Positions 24,690 to 36,433 of a DNA stretch of 64,000 nucleotides are shown here, one piece after another. The position numbers were made by a program, and so were the translations under genes. The stretch lies in the NCBI GenBank assembly GCA_963920635.1, contig OY987298.1, positions 55,717,949 to 55,781,948 on the forward strand, written 5' to 3'. The DNA is from Pseudeuparius sepicola (lineage: Eukaryota; Arthropoda; Insecta; Coleoptera; Anthribidae). Each line of letters starts with the position of its first letter. Positions within the stretch are counted from its first letter, which is position 1. Under the pieces are notes generated by a model, which worked only from the letters and a program-made list of their open reading frames with translations, was not told the origin of the DNA and ran no database searches.

Positions 24690-25605
24690 TAAAGGGCGGA
24701 ATATATGCAAATTGCATATATATGCATTTTTTGCATATTTTATTCAATTTCGCAAAACATTGCATATTTCTGGAAAAACTATATTTTTGTGCATATTTGC
24801 ATATTTTTCCTATACTTATTTATATATATAAGATATAACCAAGATTATGAGAGCCCAGAGACAATTCGCAGTGTGTGGTGCAAAGTCAAGAAATCCTGAA
24901 AAATGCAGATGTAGCTAACCAACTTGTTTTTATTAAAGTTAATTTTAGTTTTATACCAGATATAATTCTTTCATTAGAAAGTAGAAATTTAGGTTTAAAC
25001 GAATTGATTGATTTTGTTTAAACATTTTCCGCTAAATGTAGAAAGGTTCCCGGTGATGTAGGTATTAAAGTTAGAAAAAAAAATAGATGCTACGATGCTA
25101 CTATAGAAAAGAATGAAGGGTTCAAATCTTTAATGGCAGTAAAGAGTATTTTTGATGGTAAATCATCCAACGAAGTTTCACCTTGGCCTTATATCTTACT
25201 ACCCAAATTAAAATATTGTCCTATTACATCGGCAGATGTTGAGAGAAGCATATTTTTACAGACAGAAGGCAAATATTTTTATTTGAAAACTTTGAAAAGT
25301 ATTTAATCCTAAATTCCTACTATACAATTTCAAATTAGAATGTTTTTATAATTTTGCTCTAAATTACCTATAGTATTTTAAGAGGGATTTTATGTATTTG
25401 TTTTCCTTTAATTTTTCTTAAAATAAATCTTTTCTCTAAAATCAGTTTTGGTGATTTTTATGATATTTGTACCTACATGTAAAATAAATGCATATTATTG
25501 CATATTTGGCAAAATAAATAAATATTATTGCATATTTTAAACAAAAATGATGCATATATATGCGCATATTTCGATTTAAATTAAATGCATATATTCCGTC
25601 CTTTA
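24690..25605 (+). mobile_element. hAT element, 916 bp, with 8-bp target duplication and transposase remnant
   Basis: The termini TAAAGGGCGGAATATATGCA and (inverted) TAAAGGACGGAATATATGCA differ at one base in 20. GTTATAAG flanks both sides exactly (24,682-24,689; 25,606-25,613), the 8-bp duplication expected of hAT. The subterminal regions are packed with TGCATAT words. Around 25,118-25,270 a broken frame shows SADVERSIF preceded by a WPY-type stretch, like the hAT C-terminal dimerisation region. Most of the transposase is absent, so the copy is non-autonomous. Confidence 0.85.
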
Positions 25606-25613
25606 GTTATAAG

Positions 25614-27546
25614 TAAGTCCATTGTTACGAACACTGACACGTAATGACTGACACGTAATGACTGGCATGTAATAAAAAAAATTTCGTATCTGTTCTTAAT
25701 TAAAACGCAATTATCACGGTTGCCTTGTTAGCGCGTCATCCGCGTCACCATAGCAACCAACCAACATACTAATTGTTGCCTGTTAGATAATCAGAAGTAT
25801 AGGTAGTTTATCTATTATAATAGTTTTTCTTTCATCGACGAAAAATTATAATACAAAACTCGAGTAGTAAGCTCATTACATACTCGTGGATTTACAGCAC
25901 TCGCCGCTGCGCGGCTCGTCCGCAACTTTTCCACTCATATATACTATATACTATTACGTAACTTACGTAATAAAGAAAAAATCCTAATCTATCCTAAGTG
26001 GTTACGTAATGTTTGTTACGGCACTGTTAAATACAAAATAAATTGAATGTTATATTGTTTACTATATAAGGAATCAATCAATTACCGAGGCAATTAATTG
26101 ATCATGGAGTATTATAATGATAGCACACCCGAAGGTGCGGGACAAAGCCACTGGTCTTGATCGGCAAAGGCTCACGCCACAATTACCGAGACCCGCCATC
26201 CGCCGTCTCCACGGCGTCGGTTAACCAACCGAAAACATCGTTATACCTATTGTTATATTGTTAACACGTAATGATTTAAAAATACTTCTTATTAAAAATT
26301 AGAAAGAAAAAAAAGTGTTCATCACATATTAGAAAATGTGGTTTTGCTAACTGGTCACGTAAATAGCTGCATTTGAATTGAAAATTAAAAATATCAAATT
26401 CGGAATGACCGCTAGTTACACAGTGACCGGCAGAATGTATAGAGTGTTCCAGTTTGTCCAAACAAAAACTGTGGATAGAGGACAACACTGGAATAACTTT
26501 GAACCCTATATAGGGTTATACCATTGATTAAGGCATTCGGAAAGATATCTAAGATCAATGGACAGACCCGTAACTGACTGTAGGACCGCCCATGTATTCC
26601 CTCTTAACCCCCCTCGCCCGTATTTATGGTCCTAGGAAGTGGCGCCTATAAAGCACTGAATGCGTCCAATTAAATAACTAAAATTAAACAGACCCAAAAT
26701 GATTGCCGTCTCCTTATTAAATCTTCCGACGGAGAGATGGCGCGCGGAAGGAGGTTCAACCTTTCTAACGACAGATGGAACTGCCTCTGTAAATACTGTT
26801 CAAGGCCAAAGAATAGCAGGTATTTATTTCTTATTTGAAGGCAAACAGAATAATCAATAACCAAGACGATTTTCCCTTTATAATTTCAAGGTCAGCCGCT
26901 GCCGTTTCATATTCGAGTATACAGTAATTTTTAGCAAACGAAATCACTCTTGTAGCGAGTTAGAGTAGAGAGTGTTTTCGACTTTTTTATTTAAAGAGAG
27001 GAAATTGAGAGGGGTATAAAGGGATTGATATAGGGTGCGATACCTACCTATGTCGTTTTTTATGTTGTTGGGGTCAAGGAATACCTAGTTAATTTTAATA
27101 AATATTTGAAGAACAAAAGTAACTGAATGGTTCAATGGTTGCGAGAGAACGAAAGTCCGAAAAAGTGGCAATAAATAGGTAAATGTCGGTTTTTAGGATT
27201 TGTGTGACATGTTGAAAACATAACATAATACCTTATGTACTCGATAATATAATATACTTAATACCATTGGATAAGGAATTATTACCTTAAAAAATGTTAA
27301 CAATTAAAAAAGTGTACTTAATGTATGTAGGTTATTATACAGGGTGAGCCATTTCTATCGTCCGACCCGACAATTTGTGCAAGTAGGTATTTTTGAAAAT
27401 AAATGGGGTGTTTGGTGTGTGTAACGTTTTCTTCAGAAAGGCTTCATTTCCACGTTACAGGGTGTTAAAATTTTAAAAAAATAGATTGTTTTATTTATTA
27501 ATTTCTAAACCAGAAAAGGGTATTTTAACCTAATTTTGGTACAAAG
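25614..27546. other. No gene; isolated element ends
   Basis: Includes a GC-rich stretch at 26,120-26,230 and a partial CAGTGACCGGCAGAA end at 26,420 that matches the MITE at 33,800. A CCATTGATTAAGGCATTCGG motif lies at 26,521-26,540, and a one-sided CAGGGTGAGCC end at 27,345. No coding exon or RNA gene is recognised. Confidence 0.35.
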
Positions 27547-27566
27547 TACCTACCTACCTACCTACC
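27547..27566 (+). repeat. TACC microsatellite, five units
   Basis: Five perfect TACC tetramers in a row. Confidence 0.9.
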
Positions 27567-28022
27567 TATACTTGGATGGATTGCGTCCTTTATGCATCAG
27601 TGGTGGAGATACGGGTAATCGGTACCTACCGCTAATTTTATTAGATAAATAATTTAGGAGATTGACAAAAAAATATTTAATTTTTAGATAGAGAATTCCA
27701 TTTCGAACAAAAAGTGCCTTTAGATTTTTTTCATCTGTCAGTTTCGTCGCAATATTTTGCATCAATTTTTGGCGCCAAAATTATGAGTAAAATAATTTTG
27801 CCTAAAAGTTTGACTAAAAACTGAAAATTCGTTTTTTTTGCCATGCAAATTACTGGCTTTTTGTAAAAAATAATTTTAGGAATTTGTCCAGTGGCGTAGA
27901 CATACGCAAGCGTGTAATTAATTTTTAATTCAATTATTTGAAAAAGTAAGGACATAATGTACCTAATCGGACTTAAAATGAGACACCTGCTCTGGTGTAT
28001 TCCCATATTATACCTCTATGTA

Positions 28023-28985
28023 CAGGGTGAGCCAAATTGGACAATTTTAAAGGGAAACCCTATCTCCGTTAAAAATAGGGCCCTCTATTTTTAACGAAAA
28101 CTGATATTGGACTCTGAGGCTCATCTTTTTATGATAAATAACTTAATGGCGAAAACCGCAAATCAATATCTGATCTGTCACTGTTCTTGAGTAACAGGGC
28201 GTTTTTTGAATATGTGCGTTTTTGAAAAGTGGCCGTAACTTTTTTCAGGTTGAATATTTTGTATTTCTGTAAAAACATTTCTGAAGCACTTTTTTTACGT
28301 AGAATCCAATGCTGCTACTACATTTTTTTAAGTCAATGGTTTAATAGTTACTGATAAAAAATTCATAGAAGTTAATAGTAATTGATAACTACCATTGATT
28401 AAGGTATTCGGATAAGGAATTCCTTATTCAATGTAACTAGTTAAGTAAATCGTTAAGAGTTAGGTATATATTTTTTGGAATGGTAATTTTTTGCTCTATT
28501 AAAAAATGCAAAATATACTGATGAAAAAATTCATAAAAGTTATTAGTAATTGATAACTACTTAAGTAAATCATTAAAAGTTATATACTTTTTGAAATGGT
28601 AATTTTTTGCTCTATTAAAAAAATGCAAAAATATACTGATGAAAAAAAATTCATAAAAGTTATTAGTAATTGATAACTACTTAAGTAAATCATTAAGTGT
28701 TATATATATTTTTGGAATGGTAATTTTTTGCTCTATTAAAAAATGCAAAAATATACAGGCTGTTCAATTTTAATTTTTTTTATAAGTAACTCTAAACCAT
28801 TGACTTAAAAAAATTTAGTAGCAGCATTGAATTCTACGTAAAAAAGTGCTCTAGAAATGTTTTTACAGAAAAACAAAACTTTCATCCTGAAAAAGTTACG
28901 TCCACTTTTCGAAAATGCACATTTTTTTTTCCAAGTTTATCATACAAAATGAGCCTCAGACACCGATGGCCCGCTCTGTACAGGG
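28023..28985. repeat. Palindromic element with three internal ~120-bp tandem units
   Basis: A CAGGGTGAGCC end follows TA at 28,021. The arms 28,109-28,350 and 28,765-28,968 are inverted (CTGAGGCTCAT, GTAGAATnCAATGCTGCT). Between them, 28,370-28,760 holds three direct units with TTAAGTAAATCnTTAA and TAATTTTTTGCTCTATTAAA. The right end lacks a matching CAGGGTG. The first unit contains a 42-bp insertion (28,392-28,433). Confidence 0.65.
28392..28433. other. 42-bp insertion flanked by a 6-bp direct repeat
   Basis: Compared with the sister units at 28,550 and 28,672, this unit has 42 extra bases starting CCATTGATTAAGG and ending CCTTATTCAATG. They lie between TAACTA (28,386-28,391) and TAACTA (28,434-28,439). 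The ends are imperfect inverted copies of each other. Confidence 0.7.
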
Positions 28986-29050
28986 CTTCTCTTCAGATAA
29001 AAGTTGAAGAAGCCAAAGAAAGCTTTTTTCAGCGTTTATTCAGATTTGTA

Positions 29051-29109
29051 CAGGGTGTTCAGGAAAGGGGTGCCAAACCAAACATATCTTTTTTAATTAG
29101 AACACCCTG
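29051..29109. mobile_element. 59-bp TA-flanked CAGGGTG element (minimal MITE)
   Basis: CAGGGTGTTC at the left and GAACACCCTG at the right, each next to TA (29,049-29,050; 29,110-29,111). Only 59 bp long, it is probably an internal-deletion derivative of the larger palindromic elements. Confidence 0.65.
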
Positions 29110-29409
29110 TATATTTTTAGATATTTAAAATCTAAGCGTTTGAAAAATATGTGACCTTGAAACTTTCAATTTTGCACTTTGATGTTTATTTTTTCGAAAA
29201 TGAAACTTTTGCCGGTATACCTTATATAGGAAAATATATATATGTCATAAATGATGATGAGTATTCGCTCTTAAGATATGGATGGATGAACTATCGGTGT
29301 GAAAAGAGCCACACTTTTCTCAGCCACACTTTTGATTTGGCAACGTCGTAACTCACTGATTATTTTTAAAAAGCAACGGTCTTGAATCGGGCGACCGAGA
29401 ACATGTCTT

Positions 29410-29935
29410 AAATATAGTTTAAAAAATCGTGGCTGCTTTCAACGGTGATGGCGTTTGATCTGGCGGACGAAAACAAGGACTTAATGCCCAAAAGAAGATC
29501 TCCAGGGGTAGCGAGTTTATGTCAGGAGCGCACGAGCTTTAAAAGCCACCTATGAAAGCAGCCACGATTTTTAAAATATATTTATCGCGTCCAACCAGCC
29601 TGTACGCCTCTGACTATAGCTACCTCTGGAGATATTCTTTTGGGACGTGTTTTTGGCTTCCAGATCAAAGGCCGTCTCGTTTGAAAGCAGCCACGATTTT
29701 TTTTTAAATATATTTATCGCGTCCGTCCAGCCCGTACGCACCTGATATAAACTAGCTACCCCTGGAGATCTTCTTTTGAGCAATTAGGACGTGTTTTCGG
29801 CTGCCAGATCAAACGTCGTCTCATTTGAAAGCAACCACGATTTTTTTAAATAGGTATATTTAACGCGTCCATCCAGCCCGTACGTCCCTGACATAAACTA
29901 GCTACCGCTGGGGATCGTCTTTTGGGCAGCCAGAT
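29410..29935. repeat. Tandem repeat, ~130-bp units, first unit inverted
   Basis: Three direct units near 29,565, 29,690 and 29,825 share GCCACGATTTTT, CGCGTCC, CCAGCC-GTACG, CTGGAGAT and CCAGATCAAA. The block at 29,410-29,545 carries the same words on the opposite strand. Open frames in it reflect the repeat, not a gene. Confidence 0.65.
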
Positions 29936-30119
29936 GTTATAGCATCATCGGGAGGCAAGGGCGCCCATAGAAAATATTTTAGGGGGGGGGGCAAAATTAT
30001 CTCATCTAACCTTGTTCTTTTTAGAACTACCTAGCTCTGAATCGATAATTATTATTGGTTTATATGTGTTTGTGGCCCAGTTAAATTTTGTATAAAATAT
30101 TTCAGGGGTTTGTTTTATA

Positions 30120-31545
30120 CAGGGTGTCCCGAAATTAGCCTGCCATAATTTACCAGCGTGTTCTACCACCTAAAAAAATTAAAAAAAGTTCCTATAAACA
30201 TGGCCTAATGCCCCCTAATGGGGCTATAGCCCCCGAAAGGGGCAGTTTCACAAACGGGTTTCTATAAATATTTCCAGAACGAACAAAGATAAAATTCTGA
30301 AATTTGGTATGTGATGTTCCTCTGAGATTTGACATTTACCGAGATAGCGATAGTTAGACATTCTTAATCATAGGCGTCCCAAATGGGGGGGGTCTGGAGT
30401 TAAAATTACCCAATTTTTTTTGTATACTTTTTTCCAGATTTCTTGCAAAATTATGAAAGTTGAAGGTATTCTACGAAGAAAAGGTGCTCTTGTTGCACTT
30501 CGATAGCATGTATCGTTTTCGAGTAAACTCGTTTTGAAAATTTTTTGCAGAGTGCCATGAAAATGCCTATTAGAAATTAGCCTGCCATAATCTACCACCA
30601 CGTTTTTTGATAGAAAAAAATGAAAAAAGTTCCTATAAACATGGCCTCAAAAAAGTCCTCTAAGAGGGCTATAGCTCCCGAAATGGACACTTTGGCAAAC
30701 GGTTTTTTCTAAATATTTCCAGAACGAACGAAGATAAAATTATGAAATTTGGTGTGTGATATATCTGTAAGATTTGACGTTTACCGAGGTAGAGAGAGTT
30801 TGACATTCTTCATCATAGGCGTCTCATATAAGGAGGGGTCAAGGGGTTAAAAATATCCCAAAATTTTTTCTGCGCTTTTTTCATGGTTTATTCTCCCAGG
30901 TAGGTATGTTACATACCAAATTTCAGAATTTTATCTTTGCTCGTTCTGGAAATATTTAGAAAAACCGTTTGCCAAAGTGTCCATTTCGGGAGCTATAGCC
31001 CTCTTAGGGGGCACTTTTGAGGCCATGTTTATAGGAACTTTTTCATTTTTTTGGGTCGCAGAATACGCTGGTAAAATATAGCGGGTTAATTTCTATTACA
31101 TCTTCATGGCCCTCTGCAAAAAAAATTCAATACGATTTTACTCGAAAACGGTGCACGCTATCAAAGTTCAACAAAAGCGCCTTTTTTTAGTAGAATACCC
31201 TGAAATTTTATGTTTTTATGACAATAAATTCGGGGAAAAAGCATACACAAAATATTTAGGGTATTTTTAACCCCTTAACCCCCCATTTAGGACGCCTATG
31301 ATTAAGAATATCTAACTATCGCTACCCCGGCAAATGCCAAATGCCACAGGTACATCACATACCAAATTTCAGAATGTTACGTTTGTTCGTTCTGAAAAAA
31401 ATTTGGAAAAACCCGTTTGTGAAACTGCCCCTTTTTGGGGCTATAGCGGGGAATTTTTAAGGCCATGTTTATAGGAACTTTTTTCATTTTTTTAGGTCGT
31501 AGAACACGCTGGTAAATTATGGCAGGCTAATTTCGGGACACCCTG
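30120..31545. mobile_element. 1.43-kb palindromic element of the AGCCTGCCATAAT family
   Basis: It starts CAGGGTGTCCCGAAATTAG after TA and ends in the complement at 31,545, where the right TA is lost. Subterminal AGCCTGCCATAAT and ACCAGCGTG are mirrored at about 31,500. Nested inverted copies occur inside (30,575-31,060), with repeated GGGCTATAGC hairpins. No transposase is present. 20,655-21,290 is a truncated relative. Confidence 0.8.
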
Positions 31546-31671
31546 GAAGGATACGAAAATAATCTTTTGCTCAACTATAATAATATAAAATATAACGCGA
31601 AGGGATTTTGAGAATCTCCAGGGGGGGCACGTGCCCGCCTACGGGCGCCCATGTCGGGAGGTGATTAAATC

Positions 31672-32525
31672 TGGCCGTATTGGGGAAACAATTCCCTCCG
31701 CAACTTTGGTATTAACGCTTTTTATCTAAAATCGGAAACAACGAATCTAGATGGATTGGAATAAATCTCCAAAATTTCGTGTTTTTTCCAAATTTGTAGT
31801 AAGCTAGTAAGCCATGCCTTTTTTCAAATATCTACAAGGCGCGTTAAATTGGGCCCACAAAACCGCAATTCTTTTCAATTTAACGAGCCTTGTGGATTTT
31901 TAAAAAAGTCATAGGTTACTTAGATATTTAGAAGAAAAAAACGAAATTTTGGAGATTTATGCCAATCCATCTAGATTCGTTGTTTCTGATTTTAAATAAA
32001 AAGTGTAAATACCAAAATTGAAGGGAATTGTGTCCCGAATGCGGATATCATGTAATAATTTCCATGGCAGCAGCCATTTTCTACAACTTGTGTTTTTAAA
32101 TGCAAACTATACTTATTTCCGTTATTTTTCTGAATAATCATATCGAGTAGGTATTATATCGTTGGAGTTGGAAAGCTCTAAATATGCCGGATTTTTTGAG
32201 GCCACGGACAACTATGGTTCCCATTTTAAAAAACAGAAGTTTGTGTCATATCTCGAAAATGACAGCTGTCACTTGTCACGGAAAGTATAGAACATGTTAA
32301 CAGCATTATGGGGACACAAATCTCTCCAACTTTGGTATTTACACTTTTTATCTAAATTCAAAGACAACGAATCTAGAGAGATTACAATAAAACGCCAAAA
32401 TTTAGTTTTTTCAAAATATCTAGTAAGCCATGCCTTTTTTAAAAAATCCATAAGGCGCGTTAAATTGGGCCGAATTCCTTATTCAATGATTGGGCCCACA
32501 AAACAGCAATTCTTTTCCCATCTGA
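31672..32525. repeat. Palindrome plus a third copy of its arm
   Basis: Arms 31,672-31,860 and 31,871-32,050 are inverted (CAACGAATCTAGATGGATTG, CAAGGCGCGTTAAATT). A third, direct copy runs 32,305-32,525. That third copy carries a 19-bp insertion at 32,471-32,489 that the first lacks. Confidence 0.65.
32471..32489. other. 19-bp insertion flanked by a 6-bp direct repeat
   Basis: CGAATTCCTTATTCAATGA lies between TTGGGC (32,465-32,470) and TTGGGC (32,490-32,495). The homologous repeat copy near 31,845 has a single TTGGGC and no insertion. Confidence 0.7.
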
Positions 32526-33412
32526 CCTTCCTTCTCTCTCCGCTAGTTTCCGAGATCCCCATACTGATCATCAAAAAAAAACTCACCCTGTATAAAAGTA
32601 ACAAAATATTATTAAATTAAAATGGAATAGTAGGTACTTTAACAAGTAACAAATTACACACTTAAAATACTTAAAATCTCTGGACGCTGCCTTTTGACCA
32701 ATAGAATTAAGGGCTTTGACAAAATTATTTCGAAATTGTTTTTCGCACATCATTTGTTTGTTTTCTAATAGTCTTCTAAATTTGTCAGTGCTATTTTTCC
32801 GCTATTTTATTATCCACTGCCTAAGTAGGTACAGCGAATTTTATCTTTTACGGGAAATGTACGTGTTAGAACGCTTGCTGCTGTCGCAATTTATATAACA
32901 ACAGCGGCGATAGGCTACTATGGATAATAAAAACCATATATTTTGTGATCAAAACCTTAATCAGACACAAAACACTACAAGAAAACAATAGCCACCAAAA
33001 CGACAACAACAATCAGCTGAAGTAACCAGAACCAAAGTTTACAGAACTATTTTAATTCTGTAAACTTTGCCAGAACAATAATATGCCACACGCCAGGCTA
33101 TAGCAACGAGTTTGGTTGGAACTATCATTTATCCCTTCCTCGCGTTGAAGGGGATGCGACAGAGCGGCCATCTGTCAATCTGTTAGCGAAACGTAGACTC
33201 GGTGGCTTGTTCCAGTTGGTCCCCGCTTTAGCTAAATGCGGTGGCCCGCACTAATAGTTTTTCTTACGACTAGTAGATGACGCTCCCGTCGCCACAATTT
33301 CAAACGAGTCGACTAATTCCAAGATACAGTAACAGAGGGCCTACCTGTTCGCCACCTAGCACTTACGCGTAATTTGTAAGCTACGCATAACGGCTATTTA
33401 CTTATATTTCTT
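32526..33412. other. No gene; one short hairpin
   Basis: The only structure is a hairpin at 33,032-33,068 with perfect 14-bp arms (CAAAGTTTACAGAA). The 33,080-33,340 part is GC-richer and may be host intergenic DNA. No coding exon is recognised. Confidence 0.4.
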
Positions 33413-33418
33413 TACGAA

Positions 33419-33436
33419 TTCCTTATTCAATGGTTA
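33419..33436. other. 18-bp insertion candidate flanked by TACGAA repeats
   Basis: TTCCTTATTCAATGGTTA lies between TACGAA (33,413-33,418) and TACGAA (33,437-33,442). It shares the core TTCCTTATTCAATG with the insertions at 28,392 and 32,471. No uninterrupted copy is available here, so this one rests on the motif and the flanks. Confidence 0.45.
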
Positions 33437-33597
33437 TACGAAGTTTGATGGTTTCGAAGTTACTTGAAAGTTTATGATTTTCGGGAAACTTCGTAATTCT
33501 CCGCAGAAAGTGCACTAATTTGTTAAAACTGGTGAAAGGATTGAGTTCAAATTCGGTCCAATCATACTCGGGTGTCGCAGCTGTTTGTTTAACCCAA

Positions 33598-33762
33598 CCG
33601 TTGAGTAAAAGAATATATATTATAAATATAATATTGAGTAAAAGAATATATATTATAAATACATATTCTTTTACTCAATGGTTGGATCATTGAGTAAAAG
33701 AATATTTATTAAAATATATATTTATTAAAATATACATTCTTTTACTCAATGATCCAACTTAC
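33598..33762. repeat. AT-rich cluster of TTGAGTAAAAGAATAT hairpins
   Basis: Three forward and two inverted copies of ATTGAGTAAAAGAATAT lie in 165 bp, with GTTGGATCATTG-type flanks that also mirror. The cluster can fold into two adjacent hairpins. Confidence 0.65.
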
Positions 33763-33799
33763 ATTTTTTATTTACAATTATTGCAGATCCATAGGTATA

Positions 33800-34285
33800 C
33801 AGTGACCGGCAGAAAGTTGGACACAAGAATTTAATATTTTTAAACTCTGATTTAGATTAATTTAAATTTCTAGTAGCTAATCGAACAAAATTAAAATTTA
33901 GTAGCAAATTCATGTGTTATCCGATGATAAGTTGCGCTTGCGGTATTTTGTTTTTTTATAATACACAGGGTGGTCGAAAAAATACAAAAAAGTTAAATTT
34001 CTTTTTTTTTACTAGGTGGCTGTGACTTTACACCTGTCATCCATATTTGATTCCAAACAACTTTTGTAAGTAACTTTTTACCGTATTTAAAAAAATAAGG
34101 GTACTTTACTCTTGAGTTGTTTCGACATTTTTGAATCTACTTCGTATTAAAAAATAGGTATTTAAATATTGATATGTGCGTTTTGAGTTTGAGATGATGC
34201 ACCAACTTTTATAGAGAATAAAATTTTCTGAGAAATTAATAATAAAAAAGTTTTCCATTTGTGTCCAACGTTCTGCCGGTCCCTG
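33800..34285. mobile_element. 486-bp TA-flanked MITE with CAGTGACCGGCAGAA ends
   Basis: The ends CAGTGACCGGCAGAAAG and (inverted) CAGGGACCGGCAGAACG continue to TTGGACACAA, giving ~28-bp TIRs with two mismatches or so. TA lies on both sides (33,798-33,799; 34,286-34,287). A broken end of the same family is at 26,420. It is a Tc1/mariner-type MITE. Confidence 0.8.
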
Positions 34286-35646
34286 TATGTGTTTATTTTA
34301 TGTTTGATAAAAGTGCAGTTGTTCGACAAAAAGCAAGATTGAAAGCAAAATTGTAGAAAGTTGGGTATCAACGTAAACATTAGCCTAAAAACTAACTTGG
34401 GGAAGGGTTTATCTACAGCAAAAAACTTAATGTAGGTACAATGACATTTGTTAAAAAATGGTCGTAAGTGTTGAAGATGGTGAAATAATCGGTTAACTGG
34501 AAATTGAGTAAAATTTGAGGGTTTATGAAAAACACAAAATTATATTTATTATATCATTTGTTACAATAATTTTTTAATTGTGCTGCCCCGACCGAAATAG
34601 TACAGGGTGTCCCAAATTGGACGCTTTGGAGGGTTTCTCCCGAAAATATAGACAACATGTAGCTGAGGTGTTTGGAGCTCTACTTTAAATTGAATTGAGT
34701 TCCGAAAATCGCACCTCGATATCTCGATTAGTTTCGAAGATACAGAGCGTTTTTTCCGGCTTTCTTAGATTTGCTATAACCTTTTTATTCGTGAATATTT
34801 TTTATTAAAGTAAAAACATGTTTGTTTATTTTGTGTGTCACTAGGTATTCCGATTAAGGTACTCGGAGATTAAAACCACTTCTTCCACGCTTATTTTAGA
34901 CAGAAATTCTCTAAAAGAAACATCATTGATATGGCTTGCAAATAACCTATAATAATCTAAGGATTTTTGAACGAGCTATATTACTTTTGCTTTTGTAATC
35001 ATTACTTTTATGCGCTATTATAAGCCCTACACGAAACACGAATGTAGTCAACATGAATTGCATTTTGTTACAGGAAGCGCTTACCACTTAATTCAGTAAA
35101 AACTCTAAAGGCCCCCCTCTTAGGTATTTTATTGCGGCTAAAAGCACTTATGGCGAATTTATTGAAATATTTAATGGATTTATCCCTGGAAATAATGGAC
35201 ATATTATTCAAGGTTTAATGTAAACCGCTTGCGCAATGAATCATTCTTTATGTTGTAAAATTAAGTGCTTTTGCCCGATATGATAGAATTATGGTTTTAA
35301 TGCAATAGATAAGTGCGAAGTGCGCCAGTTCCTAAATCGTTAAATATAACCTTCGAATTTCATGTGACTCAAATTAATCTAGAATATACGAGCTTAGTAT
35401 GGCACAGGGGAAATTGTTTTATAAAACACTCTCTTTTCGATACCTTTTCCTGGAACTAGTCCAACACCTGTTTCGGGATTGATTCGAAGTAGATACATAA
35501 CTATACTCGTATAGCCACCCTGTATTATACAGGTTGTCTCTAAAAAGTGTTTACAAAATCTTTTCACATATCCCTGAGGTCAAAATAAACCGATTTAAAG
35601 CAACTTACCTTAGTCCGAAATTGCTCCTGTTCCTCCGCACATACCT
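34286..35646. other. No gene; one-sided CAGGGTGTCCC end
   Basis: A CAGGGTGTCCCAAATTGG end follows TA at 34,601, but no mirrored right end was found, so it is a broken copy. CACCCTGTATTATACAGG at about 35,517 suggests another damaged end. Nothing coding is recognised. Confidence 0.35.
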
Positions 35647-36341
35647 AGTGGCGTAACTACCTTTTTGATAAACTAAAAATAAAATAGTATGAAAAATAGT
35701 AAAATTGTACTAAATCTAAGGATTTTTTTTCCAAAGATTGCGGTGATATGAAGCTTAAACATGACAACATTAAACAATCAAAATCAGTAGGTTAAAAAAT
35801 GACAATAATCATCTTTGCCTAAATAATCAGATTAACTTTTGTTTCAGTTTCAAACCCATTTGTCTTACCATTTAAAATTTGTTTACAAATCTTTTGTTTT
35901 GAATATCTGCTTTTCTCTTTACACATGTTTGTTTGTATGGTTGCATACGCTTGGTCTGTGGTTGGCTGTTTCCTTATTATTTTAATTTTATCGTGACGTG
36001 TTGTAACTAGCAAATGGAGATTTGTTTATCTGCTATCGAATAGTATGTACGATTCTTGTGTATTTTTCTCTGTCTTTCGACAAGTAAGTGTTTTTATCCG
36101 TTGTGTATTGCATAATTACTTTTTTACAAACCTTTTTTTACAAATTTTATTATGTTAACACTTACAAATTTGTACAAATTTTCAGTGTGCCCTTGATGAT
36201 GCCGCAAGTAAAAGCCGGCTCGGATTCTAAGTGATAAAATATATGTACGTTAAAATATACCAATGGTTTTGTTCTTTCAACATTAAACAACTTGCAATTT
36301 TTTAACTTTTGAGAAAAAATGTTTTGAGCAGTTACGCCACT
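35647..36341. repeat. ~695-bp repeat bounded by 12-bp inverted ends
   Basis: AGTGGCGTAACT at the left and AGTTACGCCACT at the right are exact complements. The interior is AT-rich, with a GATGCCGCAAGTAAAAGCC motif near 36,195. The TIRs are short, so this is a tentative MITE call. Confidence 0.5.
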
Positions 36342-36433
36342 CGGTGAAATCTGTAAATTGTTGGTCGTTTAGTTAGGCCAAATTAAAAGCTATTTAAAGA
36401 ATATTTATTATTGCAAATTTCGACAAACTAATA

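Noticed and set aside
26100..26240. GC-rich stretch considered as a tRNA or snRNA gene
   Set aside because: No cloverleaf with acceptor pairing and no polymerase III boxes in the right order could be drawn.
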